A stretch of DNA of 64,000 nt from Nostoc sp. CHAB 5824. Lineage in GTDB: Bacteria; Cyanobacteriota; Cyanobacteriia; Cyanobacteriales; Nostocaceae. The notes beneath the pieces are model-generated. The model did not search any database and was not told the DNA's origin. It worked only from the letters and a program-made list of their open reading frames with translations. Of this stretch, positions 1 through 8,750 are shown piece by piece. Both the position numbers and the translations under genes were made by a program. How positions within the stretch are numbered: position 1 is the first letter of the stretch; the number at the start of each line of letters is the position of its first letter. The DNA lies in the NCBI RefSeq assembly GCF_020829665.1, contig NZ_JAIVFT010000017.1, forward strand, positions 112,392 through 176,391, given 5' to 3'.

Positions 1-2265
1 CAGGATGAAAACCAAAATCTGCAAATATTTGCCCAATCACTGGATATTCAAGGTCGTCTCCAGCTGACAATGGGACAGGCCGAGGCGGCTTTAGCAACTT
101 GGCGGCAGACAGAAGAAATTTACAGGCAAGCAGATAATAAAAGCGGCGTGGTGCGATCGCTAATCAATCAAGCCCAGGCGTGGCGAACCCAAGGATTTTA
201 CCCCCGCGCTGTCAAAACACTCGATCATGTTAGTCAGACGTTAAAATCCCAACCAGACTCTATAGAAAAGACAGTGAGTTTGCGATCGCTCGGTGATGCC
301 CTTTTGGTAGTGGGCGATTTGGAAAAGTCACGTCAGGCGCTAGAAGAAAGTCTGATGATTGCTCGAAATCTGCAATCAAGCGCTGAGATTGGGGCCAGTC
401 TGTTCAGCCTGGGGAATAATGCTTTTAAACAACAAGACAAACTACAAGCGATCGCCTATTATCAACAAACAGTTGCAGCATCTCCCTCACCCCTGACAAA
501 AGTCCAAGCGCAACTGAATCACCTGGGAATACTAATTAAAGATCAACAAGCGGCAGAGATTCAAGCTCTCTTGCCGTTGATTGAGTCCCAAATCGACCAA
601 CTCCCCCTTAGCCGTGCTAGTATTTACGCCCAAGTAAACTTTTCTCAAAGTCTGGCAAAAGTCAAGAGTGGTATATTACAAGCATCCAGTCAGAATTACT
701 ACTCAGGATTCAGTACCAAAGACTCAGCAGTATTACTCGCCAGCGCCATCCAGCAATCCCGCAGTTTAGGGGACAAGCGGGCAGAAGCCTATGCACTGAA
801 GAGTTTAGGCGGCTTGTACGAAGAAACCAGACAGTGGTCAGAGGCGCAAGAGCTTACCCGGCAAGGATTAGCTTTAGCACAGAGCAGCAATGCACCAGAA
901 ATTACCTATACCTTGGAGTGGCAATTAGGTAGATTGCTGTGGGCACAAAAAGATATTAATGGTGCGATCGCGGCTTATGATGCTGCTGTGGACACTCTCC
1001 AGTCTCTTCGCAGAGATTTAGTAGCCAATAAAGATGTAGTGAACCAAGATGTCCAATTCAACTTCCGGGACAGCGTGGAACCCGTTTACCGACAGTCAGT
1101 AGAGTTACTGCTGAAATCCCAAGAAGGAAAACCAGATGAAAAAATATTAGAGAAAGCACGCCAGCGGATTGAAGCGCTCCAACTAGCAGAATTAGACGAC
1201 TTCTTCCGGGAAGCTTGCCTACAAGGTCAGAGAGTAGCCCTCGATCAAGTGGTAGATAAAGATAATTCTACGGCTGCCATCCTTTATCCGATTATTCTTC
1301 CTGACGAACTCCAGGTAATTGTCAAAATTCCCAAACAACCCCTACAAAGCTACAGTAACAAGATATCCCAAATAGAAGTAGAGAAACTCTTAGTAGAACT
1401 GCGAAAAAATCTTGTCAATCCCACCGCTACCAAAGCTGTTCAAACCCAGGCACACAAAGTTTACAACTGGCTGCTCAAACCTATTGAGTCACAATTGCAA
1501 AAAAGTGGTGTCAATACCCTAGTGTTTGTCCTAGATGGGCCGTTACGTAATTTACCAATGGTCGCTCTCTATGATGGTAAGCAATACTTGGTAGAAAAAT
1601 ATGCAGTTGCTCTGAGCGTGGGTCTGCAACTCCTCGACCCTAAACCACTAGTACAACAGCAACTAAGAGCGCTAACCGCAGGACTGACTCAGCCGCCACC
1701 AGGTTTTTCCAAGTTTGCACCGTTGCTTGCGATCAAATCTGAATTCGACGGCATTACCAAAGCAGGAGTCTCGACAACTAGCTTACTAGATGGAGATTTT
1801 AAAAAAAAGAATTTAGAGAGTGAAATTGGTGATACTTCATTCAACATAGTGCATTTAGCAACCCACGGTCAGTTTAGTTCCCGCCTTGAAGACACTTTTA
1901 TTTTGGATTTCGATGGTCAGATCAATGTCAAGGATTTTGATACTCTCTTCCGCAGTCAGGGTAAAAGCATAGTAGAGCTATTAGTTTTGAGTGCTTGCCA
2001 GACAGCAACAGGAGACAACCGTGCAGCACTGGGTCTTGCAGGAGCAGCTGTACGAGCTGGAGCACGCAGTACCATAGCGTCCCTGTGGCAGATTGACGAT
2101 CAATCGACAGCAATGTTTGTTAGTGCCTTCTATCGAGAACTCAAGAGGGGCAAAATTAGCAAAGCCGAAGCTGTTCACCGTGCCCAGCTAGAACTGCTGA
2201 AACATCCTAACTACAAAGCACCAAGCTTTTGGTCTGCTTATGTGTTGATTGGGAATTGGTTGTAA
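1..2265 (+). CDS. TPR-CHAT domain protein, 5' end missing
   Basis: The reading frame is open from the first base of the window, so the true start lies upstream; an internal ATG at 70 is not a convincing start. The N-terminal two thirds are degenerate TPR-like helical repeats rich in A, Q and L. The last third is a CHAT (caspase HetF associated with TPRs) peptidase domain: the HLATHG motif has its His codon at 1864, and LSACQTA has its Cys codon at 1996, the expected His/Cys dyad. CHAT proteins are caspase-like cysteine peptidases, common in multicellular cyanobacteria and linked to heterocyst control, cell death or defence. No signal or membrane segment is seen in the part present. The substrate is unknown. 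Confidence 0.85.
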   Translation, partial: QDENQNLQIFAQSLDIQGRLQLTMGQAEAALATWRQTEEIYRQADNKSGVVRSLINQAQAWRTQGFYPRAVKTLDHVSQTLKSQPDSIEKTVSLRSLGDALLVVGDLEKSRQALEESLMIARNLQSSAEIGASLFSLGNNAFKQQDKLQAIAYYQQTVAASPSPLTKVQAQLNHLGILIKDQQAAEIQALLPLIESQIDQLPLSRASIYAQVNFSQSLAKVKSGILQASSQNYYSGFSTKDSAVLLASAIQQSRSLGDKRAEAYALKSLGGLYEETRQWSEAQELTRQGLALAQSSNAPEITYTLEWQLGRLLWAQKDINGAIAAYDAAVDTLQSLRRDLVANKDVVNQDVQFNFRDSVEPVYRQSVELLLKSQEGKPDEKILEKARQRIEALQLAELDDFFREACLQGQRVALDQVVDKDNSTAAILYPIILPDELQVIVKIPKQPLQSYSNKISQIEVEKLLVELRKNLVNPTATKAVQTQAHKVYNWLLKPIESQLQKSGVNTLVFVLDGPLRNLPMVALYDGKQYLVEKYAVALSVGLQLLDPKPLVQQQLRALTAGLTQPPPGFSKFAPLLAIKSEFDGITKAGVSTTSLLDGDFKKKNLESEIGDTSFNIVHLATHGQFSSRLEDTFILDFDGQINVKDFDTLFRSQGKSIVELLVLSACQTATGDNRAALGLAGAAVRAGARSTIASLWQIDDQSTAMFVSAFYRELKRGKISKAEAVHRAQLELLKHPNYKAPSFWSAYVLIGNWL

Positions 2266-2422
2266 TTTCGTACAATTTTCAACGCCTTTCTTGACAACCC
2301 AAGGCATCTGGTTGCGACCTCTCAAGTTTTGTATCGTAATATAGTTGTAATATTTTCTCGGCGTTAGCGATCGCGGCTCAGAAGTCAGAAGAAAAATAAT
2401 TAATCTAATATAGATAAACTAG

Positions 2423-2974
2423 ATGAGCCGTTTTTTTGTCGCCGTTTTACCACCACAAGACATTCAAGACTACGCCAACCAGATTAAGCAGTACTTTGCT
2501 GATCGCCATGCTAGTAGCGGGGCGCTAAAGTCTCCGCCTCATATTACTCTGCAACTACCTTTTGAATGGATAGATGCTGACTTGCCACTGCTAGAAGCAT
2601 CTTTGAAAGAGTTTGCTCATAGGCAACAGCCAGTAACAATTACACTCAGGGGATTTGATGCCTTTGCGCCCCGTGTCATATACATTAATGTAGTCAGAAG
2701 TCAAGCACTTTTGACTTTACAAGCTGATTTAATGGCTTATACAGAAGGCAACTTGGGAATCGTTGACAAGGTTTCTAAAACCCGCCCTTTTGCGCCCCAC
2801 ATGACGGTTGCGTTTCGGGATTTAACAAAGCAAAACTTTAAAGCTGCTTGGCCAGAGTTTGAAAAGCGTCAGTTGCATTTTGAGTTTACTGCCGACAAAT
2901 TAACGCTACTGCTTCACGACGGTAAGCGCTGGAATATTAAATCGGAGTTTGGTTTTTTCTGTGGTAGCCATTAA
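2423..2974 (+). CDS. thpR: 2'-5' RNA ligase / RNA 2',3'-cyclic phosphodiesterase family protein
   Basis: A 183-residue protein of the two-histidine (2H) phosphoesterase superfamily. Both signature motifs are visible: HIT at residues 40-42 (in SPPHITLQLPF) and HMT at 126-128 (in FAPHMTVAF), spaced as in ThpR/LigT. Such enzymes open 2',3'-cyclic phosphates on RNA ends and can join 2'-5' linkages in vitro; the role in the cell is unclear. Length is normal. No strong ribosome binding site precedes the ATG. Its last 69 bases overlap the 3' end of the convergent NB-ARC gene, so the two transcripts would be antisense to each other there. The symbol rests on family membership. Confidence 0.85.
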   Translation: MSRFFVAVLPPQDIQDYANQIKQYFADRHASSGALKSPPHITLQLPFEWIDADLPLLEASLKEFAHRQQPVTITLRGFDAFAPRVIYINVVRSQALLTLQADLMAYTEGNLGIVDKVSKTRPFAPHMTVAFRDLTKQNFKAAWPEFEKRQLHFEFTADKLTLLLHDGKRWNIKSEFGFFCGSH

Positions 2975-4336
2975 GCGATGTTTTTGTGATGGACGCTGGT
3001 AATATTTGATATTGGAGCTAATTTGATTTTGGATTAATTGGTAATTTATATATTCTCTCACCATTGGTGTTACAGAGAAAAGGGTAGCATTTTTGTCTAC
3101 CAGAGAGCGCTCTTGCAAAGATTCCAAAGCATTTAGTAATTGTTGTGGTGGTATAGCAGGCGATATTTGCGTTCGCATCTCTGAAAATGAAGCTGATTGA
3201 GAATTACTTCCTAACCACTTTATAATGATATTTTCTGTATCTGACAAGCGGTTAAAATGGTCTTTTAGAAGCTGGTTAATCTCGCCAAAAACTAATATTT
3301 TTTGCTTTAAAAATTCCGAAATATTCCCGTCAAATAACTTATGAATTTTATTAGAGGCTATATTTAATGCCAATGGATTACCTGCATAACCCTTAGTGAG
3401 TTGATACCAATCAGCACTTGAACCCCAAAAAGCGCCCTTAGTTTTAAATATTTCTTCTACTTCTATTACTTGTAAACCTTTTAGTTGCAATGCTCTAACT
3501 GGTAATCTTTCTCCTGCCATTGGCTGAATTTCTTTCGGCATTTCCTGACTTGTAATCACCAAGCAGCTTTGATGAAATGTTTCTGCAACTCGTCTTATAA
3601 GTTCGCCATAGCCTTGAGAAGAATATGCAACATTATATTTACCTGAAGTATCTTGTAAAATTGCCTCTAAATTATCTAATATCAATAAACAACGAGCATT
3701 TTTTAAATAATGAATCAACTGCGAAATTCTACCGTCTAAAGTTCTTGATAAATTAGTTTTCTGTCCGTGTGATAAAAGTTGGATTAGATCGGCTAACATA
3801 TCTTTGATTGGTGGAGCATTTCGGAGACTACGCCAAATCACAAACTCAAACTTATCTTGAATTTGCTCTGCTAACTTTACTGATAAGCTGGTTTTGCCCA
3901 TGCCATCCATACCTAACAAAGTCACTAATCGGCAGTTTTCTTCGAGAATCCAGTGTTTTAGTGTCGTTAGTTCTGCTGTGCGGCCCAAAAATCTAGAGAC
4001 ATCGGGTGCTTCGCCCCAATCAATTAAATTTTCGATTGAATGCTGATTACTAATTACTTCATTAGTATTAGGTAGTTGATAATCACTTGGTTCAAGTAAT
4101 AAATTAAAAGCCCTGAAACAGATGCTTAGAGTTTGCTTGTCAACTCCGACTTGGCAATGAAATACCTTCATCACTGTATCTGAATCTAAGCCAGTGCGAT
4201 CGCTTAAATCTTCCAAAGTGTAACGTTTATCTAAGTTTTCCCAACTTTGTGCCTCACATTTCGCCGTTTGAAGTTTCTGAAATCCTTGAGGTGTAAGAAT
4301 AACACCCCGTTTGCGCCTGCGTTGTTGTGGATTCAT
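2906..4336 (-). CDS. NB-ARC-type STAND ATPase with cyanobacterial N-terminal helical domain
   Basis: STAND-class P-loop ATPase of about 476 residues. The N-terminal block (roughly residues 10-90) is the helical, HTH-like domain that precedes NB-ARC/WD40 modules in many cyanobacterial proteins. Then come FLGR, the P-loop GMDGMGKTS and the Walker B strand CLLILDN. The C-terminus lacks the usual WD40 or TPR sensor repeats, so this is a short version or part of a split receptor. The ATG at 4336 is preferred over the one at 4360 because GAAAGG lies 7 bases ahead of it. STAND ATPases act as switch proteins in signalling, cell death and phage defence; the role here is unknown. A CHAT protease gene lies nearby. 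Confidence 0.75.
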   Translation of the reverse strand: MNPQQRRRKRGVILTPQGFQKLQTAKCEAQSWENLDKRYTLEDLSDRTGLDSDTVMKVFHCQVGVDKQTLSICFRAFNLLLEPSDYQLPNTNEVISNQHSIENLIDWGEAPDVSRFLGRTAELTTLKHWILEENCRLVTLLGMDGMGKTSLSVKLAEQIQDKFEFVIWRSLRNAPPIKDMLADLIQLLSHGQKTNLSRTLDGRISQLIHYLKNARCLLILDNLEAILQDTSGKYNVAYSSQGYGELIRRVAETFHQSCLVITSQEMPKEIQPMAGERLPVRALQLKGLQVIEVEEIFKTKGAFWGSSADWYQLTKGYAGNPLALNIASNKIHKLFDGNISEFLKQKILVFGEINQLLKDHFNRLSDTENIIIKWLGSNSQSASFSEMRTQISPAIPPQQLLNALESLQERSLVDKNATLFSVTPMVREYINYQLIQNQISSNIKYYQRPSQKHRLMATTEKTKLRFNIPALTVVKQ

Positions 4337-4699
4337 TAATAGCCTTTCAGTTTTGTGCATACAATCATAAAGTAATAGTCAGTAGTTAGCGCCTATAATA
4401 TGCTGCCAAAATCTCTACTCCACTTAAGAGGATGCTACAAAGATAAAATGTGTTTTTCCTGAAATCAGGTTTGTTAAATATTATGAATATTTTTACTGAC
4501 AATACCTTTTTTTACTGAACTTTTAGAGATGCTTCGGGATTTTTGCGTAAGTTTTTGGCAGATGAAATGCTTACTCGTTAAAGATTTGGGAATTTTATGC
4601 TCAGAAATTCTTCAGTTTAATTCTTAAGTTCCTTAACTTCGGTTGTTAGGGCAGAGTTACACATGCAAAATACAAAGAGTTTCCCCATTCCAAAATCCA

Positions 4700-5461
4700 G
4701 TGAAAAATTTAAGTCGCATTTTTATAGTTCTCCTCACCTTTATTCTTTGGCTAGGTGGGCTGAGTCCTGCTTTAGCAGATTCCAAAACAGTATTAGGTAT
4801 AACTAGCCTTTATAGCACCTCAGAGCAACAAGAGCAAGGAGTGACGGTTTATAAAGATATACTCCAATACGCGATTGCTACTCCTTTTGCTCTACCTCCA
4901 AATTTTCCGATTCCTGCTACTAAAGAAGAGTTTGATAAAACAGTAGTACCAGGGCTAGTAAAAGTACTTGGAGATGGTTCAGTTACTAAAGCTTGGTTCG
5001 ACTTTCAAGCGGGGCAACCTGAAAGTACTGGAAACCAATTGTTTAGTGTTGATGCTCCTTTAGGTCAGAAACTATATAGTGTAGTAGCTGGAAAACCTTT
5101 GCAACAATGTCCTCTTAAAATTCAGGATACTCAAATTGATTTCTTTCTAAATTCAGACGATGCAGCTAAAAGAGCTAAAGAACTAGATGCCCAAAATTAT
5201 TTTATCTACGTTTCTCCTGTTCAGGAATTACGCAAGAAATTACTTGATGCTCTGTACGAGCAATATACGAGTGGAAATCAAAATTCATCTTGTTTTTTAG
5301 TTAACGGCACTACTAAGAAGATTACAGTTGATTTCCAAGATATTTACACTTTACTTCCTTCTCAATTGCAGCAGCCAGCGAAGGAAAGACCACTCGTTTT
5401 CTTACCTAAGAGTGACAATGAGTTTTTATATGTTGTCAACGCCAGACAGTCAGTTAGCTAG
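4700..5461 (+). CDS. exported protein of unknown function
   Basis: I do not recognise the family. A GTG at 4700 gives a clean signal peptide: KNLSR, a hydrophobic core, then SPALA before the predicted cleavage. A TTG at 4643 in the same frame would add 19 residues that spoil it. The mature part of about 230 residues has no repeats or membrane spans and two Cys (in QQCPLK and SSCFLV) that could form a disulfide. The domain layout is loosely reminiscent of Tic22-like periplasmic proteins, but I see no signature that proves it. It stands alone, with a hairpin about 50 bases downstream. Confidence 0.6.
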   Translation: MKNLSRIFIVLLTFILWLGGLSPALADSKTVLGITSLYSTSEQQEQGVTVYKDILQYAIATPFALPPNFPIPATKEEFDKTVVPGLVKVLGDGSVTKAWFDFQAGQPESTGNQLFSVDAPLGQKLYSVVAGKPLQQCPLKIQDTQIDFFLNSDDAAKRAKELDAQNYFIYVSPVQELRKKLLDALYEQYTSGNQNSSCFLVNGTTKKITVDFQDIYTLLPSQLQQPAKERPLVFLPKSDNEFLYVVNARQSVS

Positions 5462-5511
5462 TATTGCACCACATTAATTTTAATAAGTTTGTAGTGGGTA
5501 AATAGAGCAGT

Positions 5512-5535
5512 AGGGGCGCACAGATGTGCGCCCCT
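5512..5535. terminator. perfect hairpin after the exported protein gene
   Basis: AGGGGCGCAC, a 4-base loop AGAT, then GTGCGCCCCT: a 10-bp perfect stem 50 bases after the stop codon at 5461. No T-run follows, so it may be a dispersed palindrome of the AGGGGC type (also seen inside the element at 22536-22641) rather than a true terminator. The rest of the 325-base gap shows only one HIP1-like site. Confidence 0.4.
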
Positions 5536-5786
5536 ATCACGTAGTATCATCAATAGTTGAGAATAAGCGATCGCCCACCAAGACTTAAACGACCTTTCTT
5601 TTTACTTACCAGTCTGTAGTCACCTACGCTGAATGTCTCAAAGAGTTGCACCTTGTCGTCACACATCGCTTAACTTTTAGAAGGCCTTGCAAACTAAATA
5701 TGTTAGATTTATTTATTTCTACTTACATAATTTTTGTAAAACAAGATACATTAAATGGTAGTTTAGTAGCAAAGGAACCAAAAAGC

Positions 5787-6530
5787 ATGGCCGTTAGTAG
5801 CCCTGAAGTCATCCGTCATATATTGATTGGGCTGGGATATTTAGCACCTGAAATTGATCCTAAGCCGGATCTGACTAAATTTGCTCCTTGGAAGCGGAAT
5901 AACAACTCCTTGACAGATGATCCTACCGAAGAAGCGATTAAAAAGTTTCAAAAACAGTACCCACAAAAACTTGTGGTAAATGGTAACGCTGATTCCGAGA
6001 CTCGAAGCGTAATGGAAGATACAGTTATAGGGCTTCAGAATAGATTGAAGTTTCACGGTTTTGCAACCAATGCCGAAATTCCTCCAAACAAGCCTTTTTA
6101 TGGGCCAGCCACTTATACAGCAGTCAAGAAATTTCAGAAATCTCAGGGTTTAACTGAAAATGGCATTGCCACTATTGAACAGCGTCAAATTCTACAGCAA
6201 CCTAGTCTCACAAATAAGCCCCAGCCGCAGCCTCAGTCCCAACTCAAACTGATAGATTTATGTTTCCAATTTAAAAAGACTCCTCAAAATCCTTCTTACA
6301 TCGCAGCATTAAATAACTTACAACAAAATCTACCCAAGGACGTTTTACACAAAGTTACTAATAAATGGAGGGGGACAAACGATCAAAATCCTGAGATTGT
6401 TAAGCTGACGAATGTGTTCACTTATTATGATGACAACAATCAAAACCATCGTGATGCACTAACTCACTTACAAAGTCAGATCACCCCAGCCATCTATAAA
6501 GAATTTATTAGTCTTTGGAATAAGAAATAA
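5787..6530 (+). CDS. peptidoglycan-binding-like protein with two PGB modules
   Basis: About 247 residues. Two copies of a peptidoglycan-binding-domain-1-like module can be read: the first ends in AIKKFQKQYPQKLVVNGNAD, the second contains GPATYTAVKKFQKSQGL and ENGIATIEQR. Each has the typical pattern of a helix with FQ, a short loop, then G.D/T. A linker of P and Q residues follows (near NKPQPQPQSQ), then a helical C-terminal part of unknown function resembling effector-associated helical domains. The ATG at 5787 is chosen because AAAGGA lies 10 bases upstream; the open frame continues to 5646. No signal peptide is seen from this start, so export is not shown. Confidence 0.65.
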   Translation: MAVSSPEVIRHILIGLGYLAPEIDPKPDLTKFAPWKRNNNSLTDDPTEEAIKKFQKQYPQKLVVNGNADSETRSVMEDTVIGLQNRLKFHGFATNAEIPPNKPFYGPATYTAVKKFQKSQGLTENGIATIEQRQILQQPSLTNKPQPQPQSQLKLIDLCFQFKKTPQNPSYIAALNNLQQNLPKDVLHKVTNKWRGTNDQNPEIVKLTNVFTYYDDNNQNHRDALTHLQSQITPAIYKEFISLWNKK

Positions 6531-6633
6531 ACAAATGGAACCTATAGCAGAATTCAGACAAAACTCTGAGTTCAGCAGAAAACTGGAGCGGAGAAAACTT
6601 TCGCTCTGGATTTTTCAATATTTGGCTTCCTTA

Positions 6634-6666
6634 GAGGTTTTTTGAAAAGTGTTGGGCTGTGATAGC
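6634..6666 (+). repeat. dispersed repeat, GAGGTTTTTTGAAAAGTG type, copy 1
   Basis: The stretch GAGG-T(n)-GAAAAGTGTT...CTGTGAT is found again at 60438-60481 (plus) and 63619-63667 (minus). Each copy lies in an intergenic gap. No coding potential is seen. The surrounding 280-base gap also holds GGGGAAAAGGGAAAG-type low-complexity sequence with its partial complement. Confidence 0.5.
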
Positions 6667-6810
6667 TACTTATTAATCTTCCCTAACCCCAATACTTATC
6701 GGGTTTTGGGGAAAAGGGAAAGAAAAAACCTTTTCCCCAAACCAAATTCTGAGTTCAAAATGCAAAACCCGAGTAGTATTGCCCCTAACCCAGTATTAGG
6801 GCTGTTTCAT

Positions 6811-8163
6811 TTAGTTTGAGTACAGCAACCGCGCCAAACTAGGTAATGCCTCCCCATAGGTGGGATGAATGTGAACCGATCGCTCTAGTAGCTGCCACGT
6901 TGCTCCCGCTTCTATCAGCGATAGAAATACATGGACGATTTCAGCCGCTTCATAGCCTACCAACGTTGCGCCTAAAATTTTGTCGGTATCGTTGTCCACT
7001 ACCATGCGGTAAAATCCCAAGTCGTGCCCCCATTCGATCGCGCGGGCAATCTGTAACATCTGTAGCGTGGCAGAGCGGGCATTAATTCCTTTTTGCTGCG
7101 CCTGTTCAAGTGTCATCCCGACTCGCCCGACTTGTGGCTCAGTGTAGACGGCGTAGCCAAGGACGCGATCGCTGCGAGTTCGCTCCTCTCCAGATAAAAT
7201 TGCCTTTAAGCGGCGATAGTCTTCCCAGGAAACATGGGTAAAAGCAGGTTGTCCAGCAGCATCGCCAATGGCATAAACACCATCACAAGTGGTATGAAAG
7301 TGGTCGTCGATTTTAATGTATCCGCGATCGTTTAACTCAATTCCCGTTGCTGTCGCGTTCAATGCCTTAGTATTGGGCTTGCGTCCGGTCGCAACAAGCA
7401 AAGCTTCTGCCTCTAGTTTTTCGCCATGATTCAGGGTCGCTGTAAACACTCCATCTGTGTAGGCAACCTGCTTAACTTCTGAATTGAAATGAAGCTCAAT
7501 GCCGTCTTGTTTAAAGGCTTGTGCCAGAGTTTGGCTGACTTCGGATTCTTCATGGTCGAGAAGGCGATCGCCCCGCACAATTATTTGAGTTTGGCTGCCC
7601 AAACGCGCCAATCCTTGTCCCAACTCTAATCCAATATAGCCACCACCAATCACCAACAGACGCGACGGCAATTGTTTTAACTCAAAAAAATTGCGGTTGG
7701 TCAGATAGGGAGTCCCCGCTAAACCTGGAATGTCTGGAATCAGGGAAGATGTGCCAGTGTTGATGACGATAATGGGTGCTTGCACACTGACATCACCGCC
7801 AATTACAATTCGTTCCCCCCTGAAGGATGCCTCCGCCCGCACAATTTTTACTCCAGCATCCTCTAAACGTTTGCTCACACCCTGATTAAAACTGTCTCGA
7901 ATGCTGCGAACCCGTTCCATGACAGTGGAAAAATCGACATTCACTTGAGCATGGATACCGAGCTTTTCTGCCTGTCGTGCCCGACCTGCGGCGTGAGCAG
8001 CTGCCAAAAATGCCTTAGAAGGTGTACAGCCATAGTTAATACAACTGCCACCCAAAACATCGCGTTCAAACAGCACTACCTTACGACCTTCCTTGGCAAA
8101 ATCACTCGCCAACGGAATGCCACCTTGACCACTCCCAATCACAATTACATCTGCGGTTTCCAT
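6811..8163 (-). CDS. mercuric-reductase-like FAD/NAD(P)-dependent disulfide oxidoreductase
   Basis: A 450-residue class I pyridine nucleotide-disulfide oxidoreductase. It has the FAD-binding GSGQGG near the N-terminus, the redox-active pair in GGSCINYGCTPSK, the NAD(P)-binding GGGYIGLELGQ, and a second FAD contact in YAIGDAAGQPAFTH. The C-terminal dimer domain carries HIHPTYGEALP, with the His-x-x-x-x-Glu of the active site. It lacks the N-terminal heavy-metal domain and the C-terminal Cys pair of true MerA, so the substrate is unlikely to be Hg(II). Members of this branch are generic NAD(P)H-dependent disulfide or quinone reductases. A second, related enzyme lies at 57795-59189. Confidence 0.9.
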   Translation of the reverse strand: METADVIVIGSGQGGIPLASDFAKEGRKVVLFERDVLGGSCINYGCTPSKAFLAAAHAAGRARQAEKLGIHAQVNVDFSTVMERVRSIRDSFNQGVSKRLEDAGVKIVRAEASFRGERIVIGGDVSVQAPIIVINTGTSSLIPDIPGLAGTPYLTNRNFFELKQLPSRLLVIGGGYIGLELGQGLARLGSQTQIIVRGDRLLDHEESEVSQTLAQAFKQDGIELHFNSEVKQVAYTDGVFTATLNHGEKLEAEALLVATGRKPNTKALNATATGIELNDRGYIKIDDHFHTTCDGVYAIGDAAGQPAFTHVSWEDYRRLKAILSGEERTRSDRVLGYAVYTEPQVGRVGMTLEQAQQKGINARSATLQMLQIARAIEWGHDLGFYRMVVDNDTDKILGATLVGYEAAEIVHVFLSLIEAGATWQLLERSVHIHPTYGEALPSLARLLYSN

Positions 8164-8305
8164 TGGCTTGACCTTGTAGAGGGCGAATTAAGTAATTTGG
8201 CGTTGCAGAACAGTGGGATGAATTGGGGGAGGCAGGGGAGGCAGGGGGAGAATGAAAGGAAGTTGCTAAATCATCCCGCAACTTGCAATGCCAGTAATTT
8301 AACTA

Positions 8306-8527
8306 TCAGTTATCACTGGTAAATGTCTTCAAGCAATCCAGTTCAGCCAAGCCACTTTGTCCATCTGCATAAGCTTTATGGAAGCTGTTGCGCTCTTGCC
8401 ACCACTTCCAGATCCGCTTAATGTACTCGAAGCATTCGTCTAGCGGTGTGTTGTTCGTGGGGTATTTGAAAAATGCGATCACAACGTACAAAGTAATATC
8501 GGCGAAAGTCGATGTTGTTAAAAGTTT
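8306..8527 (-). pseudogene. glutathione S-transferase C-terminal fragment
   Basis: The frame is open for 74 codons with no ATG. It reads ...TSTFADITLYVVIAFFKY and ends near KTFTSDN. FADIT.Y is the conserved start of the last helices of the GST C-terminal domain (the usual form is ADIT), and the following aromatic-rich stretch WKWWQER also fits. The thioredoxin-like N-terminal half is absent: an in-frame TAA stands just upstream. Read as the remnant of a GST gene. A TTG-initiated 61-residue product is possible but unlikely to fold. Confidence 0.55.
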
Positions 8528-8750
8528 TTAGTCTGTTCAACTATTTTAAAAAGCACAGTGTTCTCTTTCCTCCAACTAAGGACGGATAATTCTCAATTTG
8601 TTGCTCTGTCAGATGGAGTTAATCCAGTTAATCGGTAAACATAGGGAGTGATTGTTCACGTCTAGACGTGATGAAACAGCATTTATTTTTCTTAAACAGT
8701 CGATAATGTAAATAAATGTAATAAAATCTTCAGGCAGGACAGAAGCATCT

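Noticed and set aside
6811..8163. True mercuric reductase (merA)
   Set aside because: No N-terminal metal-binding domain, no C-terminal Cys pair, and no merR, merT or merP nearby.
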